A DNA stretch of 64,000 nucleotides from Phytomonospora endophytica (GCF_014202425.1 NZ_JACHGT010000009.1:1-64000); one strand, 5' to 3'. Counted from the stretch's first letter, positions 8,483 to 16,123 are shown. The notes: generated from the letters alone by a model not told the origin. A program made the numbers and translations.

Positions 8483-9475
8483 GTGAGCAGAAACCGGATC
8501 ACTCCGCAGCTTTACCTCGGCCGGCTCCGCTCGTCCGGCACGTTAAGCGGGCGGCGTGTCGCTGCCACGGCCTTCTTCTTCCTCCTGACCGCCCTGGGCT
8601 ACTACGCGTCGGCCCGGCTCGGTCTGCGCCTCGAACTCGTCGGCGGACAGGTCACGCCCCTGTGGCCCCCGACCGGTGTCGCGCTGGTCTGCCTGCTGCG
8701 CTTCGGCGTGCGGATGTGGCCCGCGGTGACCATCGGCGCCCTGGTCGTCAACCTCCCGCTCGGTCCGACGCCGCTGGCCGCGTGCCTGATCGCGGCCGGA
8801 AACACCCTGGCGCCGGTGTGCGCGGTCCTGCTCCTGCGGCACGTCGGCTACCGGCCCGAGATGACCCGCCTGCGCGACGCCCTGGCGCTGGTCTTCCTGG
8901 GCGCCCTGGCGGGCATGGCGGTGAGCGCGACGGTCGGTGCGGCGGCCCTCGTCACGGCGGGCGGCGTGTCGCCCGGGGCGTTCTGGTCGACGTGGTCGGT
9001 GTGGTGGGTCGGCGATGCCATGGGCGTACTGGTCGTGGCGCCGGTGCTGCTCGTGCTGCCCGCCCTGCGGTCCCTTGGCCGCGTCGGGCCGTGGCGCTGG
9101 GTCGAGTGGACGGGGGCCCTCACCGGCACCGTGCTCTCGCTGCTGCTCGCCGTCCACACGCCGGTGGCGGCCCTCTTCCCCGTCTTCCCCTTTCTGATCT
9201 GGGCGGCACTGCGCTTCCCGCAGGTCGGTTCGGCGCCGTGCGCGCTGGCCGCCTCCGTGATCGCGGTCCATGCCGCCGTGACCCAGGCGGGTCCCTTCGG
9301 TGATCACGACCTGCTCTTCAACATGGTCGTGCTGCAGATCTTCAACGCCTCGGCCGCGCTGACGGCGCTGCTGCTGTCGGCCATCACAGCCGAACGCGAT
9401 CAGGCTCATCGGGAAGTGCGGCGGGCGTGTGCGCAGCTGACGGCGGTCGTCGCGACATTGCGCTCGCAGCAGTGA
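8483..9475 (+). CDS. MASE1-domain integral membrane protein without output domain
   Basis: A 330-aa protein made almost wholly of a MASE1 sensory membrane domain: eight or so hydrophobic helices with the characteristic segments GQVTPLWPPTGVAL, FWSTWSVWWVGDAMGVLVVAP and a final FNASAALTALLLSAI. MASE1 normally precedes a histidine kinase, GGDEF or PAS domain. Here the protein ends about 25 residues after the last helix, in a short helical tail (AERDQAHREVRRA..). It may signal through a separate partner or be an orphan sensor. The GTG at 8483 lacks a ribosome site and has CACAAT 5 bp upstream, suggesting a leaderless message. Its 3' end overlaps the convergent MFS gene by 92 bp. Confidence 0.8.
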   Translation: MSRNRITPQLYLGRLRSSGTLSGRRVAATAFFFLLTALGYYASARLGLRLELVGGQVTPLWPPTGVALVCLLRFGVRMWPAVTIGALVVNLPLGPTPLAACLIAAGNTLAPVCAVLLLRHVGYRPEMTRLRDALALVFLGALAGMAVSATVGAAALVTAGGVSPGAFWSTWSVWWVGDAMGVLVVAPVLLVLPALRSLGRVGPWRWVEWTGALTGTVLSLLLAVHTPVAALFPVFPFLIWAALRFPQVGSAPCALAASVIAVHAAVTQAGPFGDHDLLFNMVVLQIFNASAALTALLLSAITAERDQAHREVRRACAQLTAVVATLRSQQ

Positions 9476-10592
9476 GGAACGCGACCGCCAGGAGTCCGGC
9501 GCCCAGCCACACCGCGCCCGGGACCGAGACCGCGTCGGCGGCCACTCCCCCGACGAAGGCACCGCCCGCGATGGCGGTGTTGAACACCGCCGACAGCAGG
9601 GCCGAGACGCTCTCTCGCGGGCCGGAGGCGCGCGAGAACAGCCAGACCTGCGTGGCGACGGAGACGCCGCCGTAGGCGAGGCCCCAGGCGACGAGCACGG
9701 CCGCCGACCCGAACAGGCCGCGCGTCAGGAGCGGGGCGATCAGCAGGACCGTGCCCAGGAACGCCGCGATCACCGTCACCGTCCGGTTGGGGAACTTCGC
9801 GGCCAACGTGCCGGCGACGAAGTTTCCGGCGACCCCGGCGACGCCGTAGACGAGCAGCAGCACTCCGATCGCGCCCTCCCCGAGCCCCCCGACCTGTTCG
9901 AGCAGAGGCCGCACGTAGGTGTAGGCGGCGAAGTGCCCGGCGACCAGGGCCGCGACGACGGCCAGGGCGAGCCTCACGTTCCTCACCTTGCGGGCGCCGC
10001 CGGAGGCGTCCACCGGCGGCAGCGGCGGAAGCAGCACGGCGAGCGCCGCGGCGACGACGGCGGCCAGCACCGCACCGGCGGCGAAGGCCGCGCGCCAGTC
10101 GGCGAGGCCGCCGATCCAGGTGCCCAGGGGCACGCCGAAGACGGAGGCGACGGCGATGCCGCTGAACACGGTGGCGTTGGCGCGGGCGGCCGAGGGGCCG
10201 CTGACGAGTCGTGCGGTGACGGGTACCGCGACGGCCCACACGCCGCCGATGCTGACGCCGACGAGCACACGGGCGGCGAGGAGGACGCCGATGTCGGAGG
10301 CGAGGGCGGAGACGATGTTGGCGCCCGCGAGGAGGGCCGTGAGCACGATGAGGACGCGGCGGCGGTCGAGGCGGCGGGTGGCGCGGACGACGGTCGGTGC
10401 GGCGACGGCCGCGACGAGTCCGGGGACGGTCATGGTGAGCCCGGCGGTGCCTTCGCTGACGTCGAGGGCGGAGGCGAGGGGCGTCAGCAGGCCGACAGGG
10501 AGCATCTCGCTGGTGACGACGGTGAAGGTGGCGGTCGCGACGGCGAGGACGGCGGGCCATCCCGTTCTCCGCGTGGTCGGGGGTGTGCTCAT
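9384..10592 (-). CDS. MFS transporter, DHA1 family (12-TM drug/sugar exporter type)
   Basis: A 402-aa major facilitator with 12 predicted helices. The opening segment VVTSEMLPVGLLTPLASAL and the loop RATRRLDRRRVL (motif A region) are typical of DHA1 exporters such as AraJ/Cmx-type proton antiporters. Ser/Thr-rich and Arg-rich ends flank the membrane core. It is divergent from a LysR regulator gene with 85 bp between them that contains a perfect LysR-type dyad, so the regulator very probably controls this exporter. The substrate is unknown. Its 3' end runs 92 bp into the oppositely oriented MASE1 gene, an unusually long convergent overlap. Confidence 0.85.
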   Translation of the reverse strand: MSTPPTTRRTGWPAVLAVATATFTVVTSEMLPVGLLTPLASALDVSEGTAGLTMTVPGLVAAVAAPTVVRATRRLDRRRVLIVLTALLAGANIVSALASDIGVLLAARVLVGVSIGGVWAVAVPVTARLVSGPSAARANATVFSGIAVASVFGVPLGTWIGGLADWRAAFAAGAVLAAVVAAALAVLLPPLPPVDASGGARKVRNVRLALAVVAALVAGHFAAYTYVRPLLEQVGGLGEGAIGVLLLVYGVAGVAGNFVAGTLAAKFPNRTVTVIAAFLGTVLLIAPLLTRGLFGSAAVLVAWGLAYGGVSVATQVWLFSRASGPRESVSALLSAVFNTAIAGGAFVGGVAADAVSVPGAVWLGAGLLAVAFLTAASAMSRRPPSAAHTPAALPDEPDRVRL

Positions 10593-10648
10593 GACCCAAG
10601 CCTCAGGGCGCGGGGGTTGTCGATCAACGGCGAAGTGCTCATTGTTGG

Positions 10649-10663
10649 ATTAGCGAGGCTAAT
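10649..10663. promoter_or_regulatory. LysR-type operator between MFS and LysR genes
   Basis: ATTAGC-GAG-GCTAAT is a perfect 6-bp inverted repeat with a 3-bp spacer. It contains T-N11-A (T10650, A10662), the established LysR recognition form. It lies 15 bp upstream of the LysR start and 57 bp upstream of the exporter start, so it could serve both autoregulation and activation of the exporter. Binding itself is inferred. Confidence 0.7.
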
Positions 10664-10677
10664 GGACGGAGGCGACG

Positions 10678-11541
10678 GTGGAGCTGCGTGAGCTGGAGTG
10701 CTTCCTGGTGCTGTCGGAGGAGCTGCATTTCGGGCGGACCGGGGAGCGGCTGTACGTGTCACAGGGGCGCGTGTCGCAGCTGCTGAACGCCCTGGAGAGC
10801 CGGATCGGGGCGCGGCTGGTCGAGCGGACGAGCCGCCGGGTGGCGCTGACGCCACTGGGTGAGCGCTTCCGGGAGTCGCTGCGCCCGGCTTTCGAGGCGC
10901 TCAACGACGCCGTGTGCGACGCGCGGAGCCGAGCGCGCGGGATCGACGGGGTGCTCCGGCTGGGGTTCCTGGGCGGGCTCAGCGAGCGGCTGTCGGCGTC
11001 GATCGGGCGCTTTCAGGCGCGGCATCCCGACAGCGAGGTGGATCCGGTCGAGGTGCCGATGTTCGATCCCTTCGGACCGGTGCGCCGGGGCGAGGTCGAC
11101 GCGGCCGTCGTGCTGCTGCCGGTGCGGGAGCCGGACCTGACGCTGGGGCCGGTCTTCTCGCGTGAGCCGCAGCGGCTGCTGGTGTCGGCGCGGCATCCCC
11201 TCGCCCGCCGGGAGACCGTGTCGGGCGCCGACCTGGCCGACTGCGACGCGATCGGCGTCGCCGGCCCCGCGCCGGAGTACTGGTCGCGCTTCCCGTGGCC
11301 CGCCGAGACCGCGTGGTCGGGCCCGCGGGTGCGGACGCTACAGGAGGGTCTGGCGGCGGTGGCGGCCGGCCGTGGCGCGATGATCATGTGCCGGCCGACC
11401 GCCGAGTACAACCGTCGCGGGGACATCGCGATCGTGCCGCTGGCGGGGCTGCCGGAGTCCTCACTGGGGCTGGTGTGGCGCCGCGACGGCGAGACCGCGC
11501 TGGTGCGGGCCTTCGCGGAGGCGGTCGCCGCCGGGGGTTAA
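10678..11541 (+). CDS. LysR-family transcriptional regulator
   Basis: A 287-aa LysR-type regulator. The winged helix-turn-helix fills residues 1-60 (LRELECFLVLSEELHFGRTGERLYVSQ followed by ALESRIGARLVER), and the periplasmic-binding-like effector domain spans about 90-285. The GTG start is supported by GGAGG at 10668-10672. It is divergent from an MFS exporter and is expected to regulate that exporter in response to a small ligand, perhaps the exported compound. The last 4 bp overlap the convergent small membrane protein gene. The ligand cannot be read from the sequence. Confidence 0.92.
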   Translation: MELRELECFLVLSEELHFGRTGERLYVSQGRVSQLLNALESRIGARLVERTSRRVALTPLGERFRESLRPAFEALNDAVCDARSRARGIDGVLRLGFLGGLSERLSASIGRFQARHPDSEVDPVEVPMFDPFGPVRRGEVDAAVVLLPVREPDLTLGPVFSREPQRLLVSARHPLARRETVSGADLADCDAIGVAGPAPEYWSRFPWPAETAWSGPRVRTLQEGLAAVAAGRGAMIMCRPTAEYNRRGDIAIVPLAGLPESSLGLVWRRDGETALVRAFAEAVAAGG

Positions 11542-11789
11542 CCGCGCGCGAGGGCCTTCTTGTGGGCGCGGTCGAGGAAGCCGAGGACCACGAGGGTGAG
11601 CAGGACGACGCCCGCCGCGCCCACGTAGCACCAGGGTTCGTCGAGGTGGTTCACCGCGGTGGCGACGCCGGGTTCCTTGTCGGTGAAGAGTTTGAAGACG
11701 GCCGCCATGACGCCCTCCCAGAAGCCGGCCGTCACGACCAGGATCATCGCCAGCCGGTACCACGCCTCGTGCACGATTCTCTCCCTCAT
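11538..11789 (-). CDS. Small two-helix membrane protein
   Basis: An 83-aa protein with two hydrophobic segments (about residues 12-32 and 54-71) separated by a hydrophilic loop (TDKEPGVATAVNHLDEPW) and a short basic C-terminus. No family is recognised. It is divergent from the zinc-finger TetR gene, and an inverted repeat (11791-11805) lies directly before its start, so it is the most likely target of that regulator. It overlaps the LysR gene by 4 bp at its 3' end. It may be a small stress-response or transport accessory protein; no function is claimed. Confidence 0.65.
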   Translation of the reverse strand: MRERIVHEAWYRLAMILVVTAGFWEGVMAAVFKLFTDKEPGVATAVNHLDEPWCYVGAAGVVLLTLVVLGFLDRAHKKALARG

Positions 11790-11790
11790 C

Positions 11791-11805
11791 TACGTTACGG
11801 ACGTA
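11791..11805. promoter_or_regulatory. Inverted repeat, candidate TetR operator
   Basis: TACGT-TACGG-ACGTA is a perfect 5-bp inverted repeat with a 5-bp spacer. It sits one base upstream of the small membrane protein start codon, in the divergent region shared with the TetR gene. The core CGTTACG recurs at 11851-11857. A repressor bound here would block transcription of the small membrane gene. Confidence 0.5.
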
Positions 11806-11852
11806 TCAATCCCTAACGCGGAAAGATCGCTTCAGCACGTGCATGCGTGCCG

Positions 11853-11900
11853 TTACGTCACACATTCCATCAGCTAGCCTGGGAGGCATGCGTGACGTAA
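11853..11900. promoter_or_regulatory. Inverted repeat flanking the TetR promoter
   Basis: TTACGTCA (11853-11860) and TGACGTAA (11893-11900) are perfect inverted 8-mers. They flank the proposed -10 box TAGCCT (11875-11880) and the start codon of the TetR gene at 11888. The placement suggests autoregulation by the TetR protein, possibly by looping with the 11791 site. This is inference from symmetry and position. Confidence 0.45.
11875..11880 (+). promoter_or_regulatory. -10 box TAGCCT, leaderless promoter of TetR gene
   Basis: TAGCCT lies 7 bp before the ATG at 11888, so transcription would start at or next to the start codon. Confidence 0.5.
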
Positions 11901-12640
11901 AGGCGTGCCGGGTGTGCCGTTCGCCGCTGCCCCGGGCCGGTCGCGGACGCCCGCCGGCCTACTGCTCGCGCGCCTGCCAGGCCAAGGCCTACCGTCGCCG
12001 CAAGAACCCGCCGGTGCCCACTCCGGCCGCGTCGCGCCGTCCCGGCCGCCGCCGCCAGATCGCCGAGGCGCTGTGGCGCATCGCCGCCGAGCGCGGGCTG
12101 GACGCCGCGAGCATGCGCGAGATCGCCGCCGAGGCGCGCGTCTCGCTGCGGGTCGTGCAGTACCACTTCGACGGCAAGCACGAGCTGCTGCTGGCCGCCC
12201 TGGCGATGCTCAACGCCGACAACGAACGCCGGGCGAGGGCGCGCATGGCCACCGTCGACGTCGACGATCCACGCGAACTGCTGCGCGCGATCCTCGACGA
12301 GTTCCTGCCCGTCGACGAGCAGCGGCTACTGGCCCTGCGCGTCTTCGCGGCCTACTTCGCACGCAGCCTCGTCGATCCCGAGCTCGCGGCGGTGTTCCTG
12401 CACGACGGGCAGCCGCTCGAAGAGCTCGTCGCGACCGTCCTCACCGACTTCGGCGGGATCCCCGATCCCCGCAGGGAGGCCGATCTACTGGTATCGGGGA
12501 TCACCGGACTCGGCATGGACGTCGTGCACGGCAGGCGGACGCTGGCCGAGGTGCGCGCGACGATCGCGTATCACCTGGATCGCCTGGGCGGGACGGGAAA
12601 GGTCCCGGGCGCCGAAGCGCCCGGGACCGCCGTGGTCTGA
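11888..12640 (+). CDS. TetR-family regulator with N-terminal Cys4 zinc-finger
   Basis: A 250-aa regulator. The first 38 residues form a Cys4 zinc-finger-like module (Cys7, Cys10, Cys26, Cys30, with YCSRACQAKAYRRRK). A TetR helix-turn-helix follows at about residues 52-100 (AEALWRIAAERGLDAASMREIAAEARVS, with RVVQYHFDGKHELL), and then an all-alpha ligand/dimer domain. The ATG at 11888 fits a leaderless start. It is divergent from a small membrane protein, and the intergenic region holds two inverted repeats. The extra zinc module could add DNA affinity or sense metal or thiol state; that is inference. The codons for the last residues form a strong hairpin (12601-12628). Confidence 0.85.
   Translation: MRDVKACRVCRSPLPRAGRGRPPAYCSRACQAKAYRRRKNPPVPTPAASRRPGRRRQIAEALWRIAAERGLDAASMREIAAEARVSLRVVQYHFDGKHELLLAALAMLNADNERRARARMATVDVDDPRELLRAILDEFLPVDEQRLLALRVFAAYFARSLVDPELAAVFLHDGQPLEELVATVLTDFGGIPDPRREADLLVSGITGLGMDVVHGRRTLAEVRATIAYHLDRLGGTGKVPGAEAPGTAVV
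12601..12628. terminator. 12-bp hairpin inside the TetR 3' end, terminator for the converging gene
   Basis: GGTCCCGGGCGC, loop CGAA, GCGCCCGGGACC: a perfect 12-bp stem. It lies within the TetR coding sequence, 38 bp downstream of the stop of the minus-strand DUF4082 gene. It probably terminates that gene. Confidence 0.55.
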
Positions 12641-12665
12641 CCGGTTTCGTTCGCGCCACCCGGAC

Positions 12666-13265
12666 TTACGCGGCCGGGACGAAGACCGGATCGACCCAGT
12701 AGCTGCTGTCGCGCCAGGTGCCGGTGAGCTGGTCACCGTTCTCGTCGTAGCGGTAGACGTAGAGGTAGGCGCTGTTCTGCGCGGTGAGCGGACCGACGGT
12801 GAGGGGGCCGTCGGCGAAGTAGTCGTAGGTGTAGGCGTAGACGCCGCCGAAGGCGGTGTAGGAGACGGAGTAGCTCATGCCGGGCTGGACCTGCATGGGG
12901 TAGGTGAGCGCGACGGTCTGCCAGCCGTGGTCGGTCTCGTCCTCGGCGGCGAGGTACTCGTTGGCGCCGAGGCTCGGGGTTGCGGTCTGGAAGACCGACA
13001 CGACGCGGTCGCCGGACGCGCGTTCGTTCCCGTCGGCCTTGTAGAAGCGGACCGCCGTGATCGTGCCGGGCACGTCGACGGTGAAACGGGTGATCAGGTT
13101 GACCGCGTCGGTGTCGAAGGTGGCGACGGAGTGGTCGGGGGTCGCGTCGTCCCAGAACTGGTAGGAGACGGGGTCGGCGGCGGCGGGCGTGGCGGCGAGG
13201 GTGAGCAGCGCGAAGGCCGCGCCGAGGGCGGTGAGGAGGGACCTGCGGGTCCGGATCAAGGCCAT
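12666..13265 (-). CDS. Secreted DUF4082-domain protein
   Basis: A 199-aa exported protein. A signal peptide covers about residues 1-30 (basic RTRR, hydrophobic LLTALGAAFALLTLA, cleavage near AAA-DP). The mature part is a single DUF4082 beta-sandwich, recognisable by GTITAVRFYKADGNE, GWQTVALTYPMQVQPG, YSVSYTAFGGVYAYT and the closing YWVDPVF. DUF4082 usually occurs as a carbohydrate-binding-like module in larger extracellular enzymes; here it stands alone. The ATG lies 7 bp from a TAGCCT box, a leaderless configuration. The role is unknown, with surface or sugar binding being a guess. Confidence 0.85.
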   Translation of the reverse strand: MALIRTRRSLLTALGAAFALLTLAATPAAADPVSYQFWDDATPDHSVATFDTDAVNLITRFTVDVPGTITAVRFYKADGNERASGDRVVSVFQTATPSLGANEYLAAEDETDHGWQTVALTYPMQVQPGMSYSVSYTAFGGVYAYTYDYFADGPLTVGPLTAQNSAYLYVYRYDENGDQLTGTWRDSSYWVDPVFVPAA

Positions 13266-13272
13266 GCTGGCG

Positions 13273-13278
13273 AGGCTA
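13273..13278 (-). promoter_or_regulatory. -10 box TAGCCT, leaderless promoter of DUF4082 gene
   Basis: On the minus strand TAGCCT ends 7 bp before the ATG at 13265, which predicts a leaderless mRNA. Confidence 0.5.
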
Positions 13279-13338
13279 CAAACTGTCCACTGTGGATGAA
13301 AGCGGCTCTTCGGCCGTTGCCCGTCCGTCCTTTGTGGG

Positions 13339-13920
13339 CTATTGCCCGGCGAGTTCCCGCGCCGCTTCGGCGAAGCGGGCCAGGTCGGCGAGGACGAAGG
13401 CTTCGAGCCCCTGCCCGGCCCCCACGGCGAGGCCTTCCAGCCTGGTCAGCGTCACCGCGCTCATCCGCGCGTCGACCTGAACTCGCAGGTCGCCCGACGC
13501 CAGGACGATCGTGGCGATGGCGCCGTTCGCCCCCGGGGTACCGGCACCGTCGACATTGGTGAGGCAGCCCCGCCCGTCCCGGACGGGAAACTCGACCGCC
13601 GCCGCACAACCGTCCACCGTGGACGGAGCGGCGCCCTCGAAACGCTCGACCGTCACCCGGACGACGTCTCGCGTCCCGTCCGGCCCCACACCCGCGAACT
13701 CGCACCACCTCGCGCTGTCCGACGTCTGCCGCTCCAGCACCGGCTCCGCCACCGGATAGGTCACCCCCGACGACGCCTCCGCGGCGAGATCCTCGCAGTC
13801 CAGGGAGACCGGATCGGGACCACCGGCGAAGATCTTGAACCCCGCGATGACCCCACCCGCGACCACGAGCAGGACAAGGGCGATGACCTTCAGCAGAAAC
13901 CGCAGGTCGGCGCGGCTCAT
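13339..13920 (-). CDS. Single-pass membrane-anchored protein of unknown function
   Basis: A 193-aa protein with one transmembrane helix near the N-terminus (about residues 9-31, LKVIALVLLVVAGGVIAGFKIF). The extracytoplasmic domain contains four cysteines (LDCEDL, RWCEFA, DGCAAA, RGCLTN) that could form two disulfides. The spacing resembles the DUF3558-type lipoprotein-like domains of actinomycetes, but I cannot assign it firmly. The ATG at 13920 is chosen because GGAGG lies 5-6 bases upstream; an earlier ATG at 13947 lacks a ribosome site. It is alone between a DUF4082 gene and the Shedu-type gene. Confidence 0.7.
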   Translation of the reverse strand: MSRADLRFLLKVIALVLLVVAGGVIAGFKIFAGGPDPVSLDCEDLAAEASSGVTYPVAEPVLERQTSDSARWCEFAGVGPDGTRDVVRVTVERFEGAAPSTVDGCAAAVEFPVRDGRGCLTNVDGAGTPGANGAIATIVLASGDLRVQVDARMSAVTLTRLEGLAVGAGQGLEAFVLADLARFAEAARELAGQ

Positions 13921-14084
13921 CTGGTCCTCCAGTCGACGACGCGACACCGGCCGCGACCGGCGACGACGCCGACGATCGCCGACCGTTCGGCGTGCGCCAA
14001 GCTACTTGGTGGGGGCGAGGGGGGCAAGTCGGGGGCGGGGGCGGAGGTCGGGAAAGTGTCGGATGGTCAGGCGACCATCACAAT

Positions 14085-15273
14085 ATGGCCACACGATCAG
14101 ATGCCACGCTGGCGTACCTCCTACAGCACGTGCTCAGCATTTCCACGTCGGACGAGACGAAGTCGGCTGTCGATGCGGTGCTGAAGCACATGGACAGCGC
14201 CAGCGCTCCCTATCGCGGCGGCCGTGTGCTGGTGGAGCTGCTTCAGGCGGCTGCACTCAGCAGCGCACGACCCTGCCGCAGTCCGCCCCCTCGCGGACGC
14301 GATCGCCTATGTGGAAGGCCGTGTATTCAAGAAGGACATCGAAGACAGGTACAACCTTTCCGGCTACCGCAGCAGGAACCCTTTCGACGCGAAGTTCGTC
14401 GGCAACATCGGCGCCATAGCGCTCGATTGGGCATGCTCCCAACTGGCAGATCTCGTAAGCGCTCAACCCGATGCCGCCGGATCTGAACTGCTGATGCAAC
14501 TCACGCGGTTGAAAAACGATACTGGATTCGCCGATGCGGCAGAAGACCGTCCCGGACGCTTCCGCATCCTCCGTGGCCGAGCGGAAACGGCTGCCTGGCT
14601 TCGTGACATCCTGCTCCATCGGCTTGACGTCGAAGACCTCGATGATTCCATCCATCGTCTCGTCACGAGTCCCGAAGCCCTCGCGCTGCTCACTGACGAT
14701 CCGGACGGCGAGATCGTTCTGCAAGCTATGGAACTCCGGCGACGCAAGTCCGGGCTTGGCGAGTTGCGCGCCGTCATCGACGACGCCACGTCGTCCGAGA
14801 CCTTGATCCAGCCCGCACTCCAGCGAGAGTCCTGGATCTTCGGCGGGCAGTACGTCGGCATCAGCGAGCACCGTCGCCTCGTAAGCGGCGACGAACTCGA
14901 CATCCCTTTGCTTCGGCCGGACGACACATTGTGCGTCGTCGAACTGAAGCTAGCTCAAGTCCCCGTTGTCAAGCGACACCGGGGCAGCTGGGTGGCCAAC
15001 CGTCACGTCGGAGACGCCGTTTCCCAAGCCGTCAACTATCTGTGCGGCCTCGACGAGGCTCGCGATCGAGTCCTCGCCCAGTACGGAATCGACTCCCGCC
15101 GCGCCAACGCCGTCGTACTCGTCGGGCACCCCGCCGCTCAGCCGGACGCGACCGAAGCCGAGGTCGACGAGACGCTCCGCTTGTACAACTCCCATCACGC
15201 TCGCGTGGAAGTCCGGACCTATAAGCATCTGCTTGACGACGCGGAGAACGCGCTCAAGCTCGGCGTGGCCTAG
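14085..15273 (+). CDS. Shedu-type (SduA, DUF4263) anti-phage nuclease, apparently frameshifted
   Basis: The C-terminal half encodes a DUF4263/SduA domain. DELDIPLL (about 14890-14913) and VVELKLA (about 14938-14958) supply the D...(D/E)xK core of a PD-(D/E)xK nuclease, followed by a conserved Gln-x3-Tyr helix (QAVNYLCGL). Shedu is an established single-gene anti-phage system. The N-terminal part starts at ATG 14085 (MATRSDATLAYLLQHV) and reads well for about 60 residues to ELLQAAALSSA. The continuation (HDPAAVRPLADAIAYVEGR) is in another frame. A loss of one CA/AC pair at about 14266-14268 would explain the shift; restoring it gives about 396 aa. The gene may thus be a recent pseudogene, a sequencing error, or make a shorter product. 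No other defence gene is adjacent. Confidence 0.75.
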
Positions 15274-15278
15274 CCTCG

Positions 15279-16097
15279 CTACGACTTCCGCCGCGGCTTC
15301 CCCCGCTTGCCGCCGCCCTTCGGCGCACCGCCCTTGCCGCCCGCGCCAGCCTTCCCGGCGCCGCCCTTCCCGGCGCCGGTCTTTCCCGCGCCGCCCTTCC
15401 CCGCCGCCTTGCGCGGCGCCGCCGGCGCCTTCCGCTTCGGCGAGGACGCGGACGTGGACGCGGCCCCCGGCGCAGCCACACCCGCCCCCCGCCCCCGTGA
15501 GCTGTTCACGGTCCGGCCGCGCACGATGCCGATGAACTCCTCGACCAGGTCGCTCGTCTCGCCCTCCGGCCAGGACAGCGCGACGCCCGACTCCGGCGCG
15601 CCGTGCAGCGTCCGGTAGGTCAGATCCTTGCGGTGGTGGAGGCGCGCGAGGGACTGCGGCACGATCAGCAGTCCGACGCTCGCCGCCGCCCACGCGAACG
15701 CGTCGGCCGTCGTCTCTGGCCGCTCGACGGCCTCACGGCCCGGCGGCCGCGCCCAGTCGAGGACGTCGTCGAGGGGCTGGAGCACGACCTCGTCGGCGAC
15801 CTCGGTCAGGTCGAGTTCCTCGACGGCCGCGACGACGTGGTCCTTCGGGACGACGACGACCGTCGTCTCGGTGTAGAGCGGGATCGCCTGGAGGCCGGTC
15901 CGGTCCATCGGGAGGCGGACCAGGCCCGCGTCGGCGCCGCCGTCGCGGAGCAGTCCGGGGGCGTCGGCGGCGGTGGTCGCGACGAGCGTGAGCGGCACGT
16001 CGGGCAGCCGCTCCTCCCAGGTCCGCACCCACTTCGTGGGCGTCACTCCCGGGACGTACGCGAGGCGGAACGACGGTGGTTGCTGCGGGCCTGTCAC
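15279..16097 (-). CDS. LysR-type substrate-binding domain protein without DNA-binding domain
   Basis: A 272-aa protein. Residues 1-200 match the LysR effector-binding (periplasmic-binding-like) domain: FRLAYVPGVTPTKWVRTW at the start, GLVRLPMD, and FAWAAASVGLLIVPQSLAR. The N-terminal helix-turn-helix is absent. The last 65 residues are a highly basic Lys/Gly/Ala tail (repeats of GKGGAGK type) like the DNA-binding tails of actinobacterial nucleoid proteins, which could replace the missing DNA-binding domain. The GTG at 16097 lies 6 bp from TAGCCT. It is divergent from the DUF5997 gene by only 32 bp, a pairing also found in other actinomycetes as far as I recall. Confidence 0.8.
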   Translation of the reverse strand: MTGPQQPPSFRLAYVPGVTPTKWVRTWEERLPDVPLTLVATTAADAPGLLRDGGADAGLVRLPMDRTGLQAIPLYTETTVVVVPKDHVVAAVEELDLTEVADEVVLQPLDDVLDWARPPGREAVERPETTADAFAWAAASVGLLIVPQSLARLHHRKDLTYRTLHGAPESGVALSWPEGETSDLVEEFIGIVRGRTVNSSRGRGAGVAAPGAASTSASSPKRKAPAAPRKAAGKGGAGKTGAGKGGAGKAGAGGKGGAPKGGGKRGKPRRKS

Positions 16098-16103
16098 CAG
16101 GCC

Positions 16104-16123
16104 AGGCTACCTGCCGATAATCT
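16104..16123. promoter_or_regulatory. Back-to-back leaderless -10 boxes in a 32-bp divergent region
   Basis: TAGCCT on the minus strand (16104-16109) lies 6 bp before the GTG at 16097. TAATCT on the plus strand (16118-16123) lies 6 bp before the ATG at 16130. The boxes are only 8 bp apart, so each promoter's -10/-35 region would overlap the other gene's start. Mutual exclusion of transcription is likely. Confidence 0.55.

Noticed and set aside
14224-15273. Taking the Shedu-type gene to start at the GTG at 14224
   Set aside because: The first 15 residues in that frame (CWWSCFRRLHS) look out of frame, there is no ribosome site, and the other frame upstream reads as a natural helical N-terminus.
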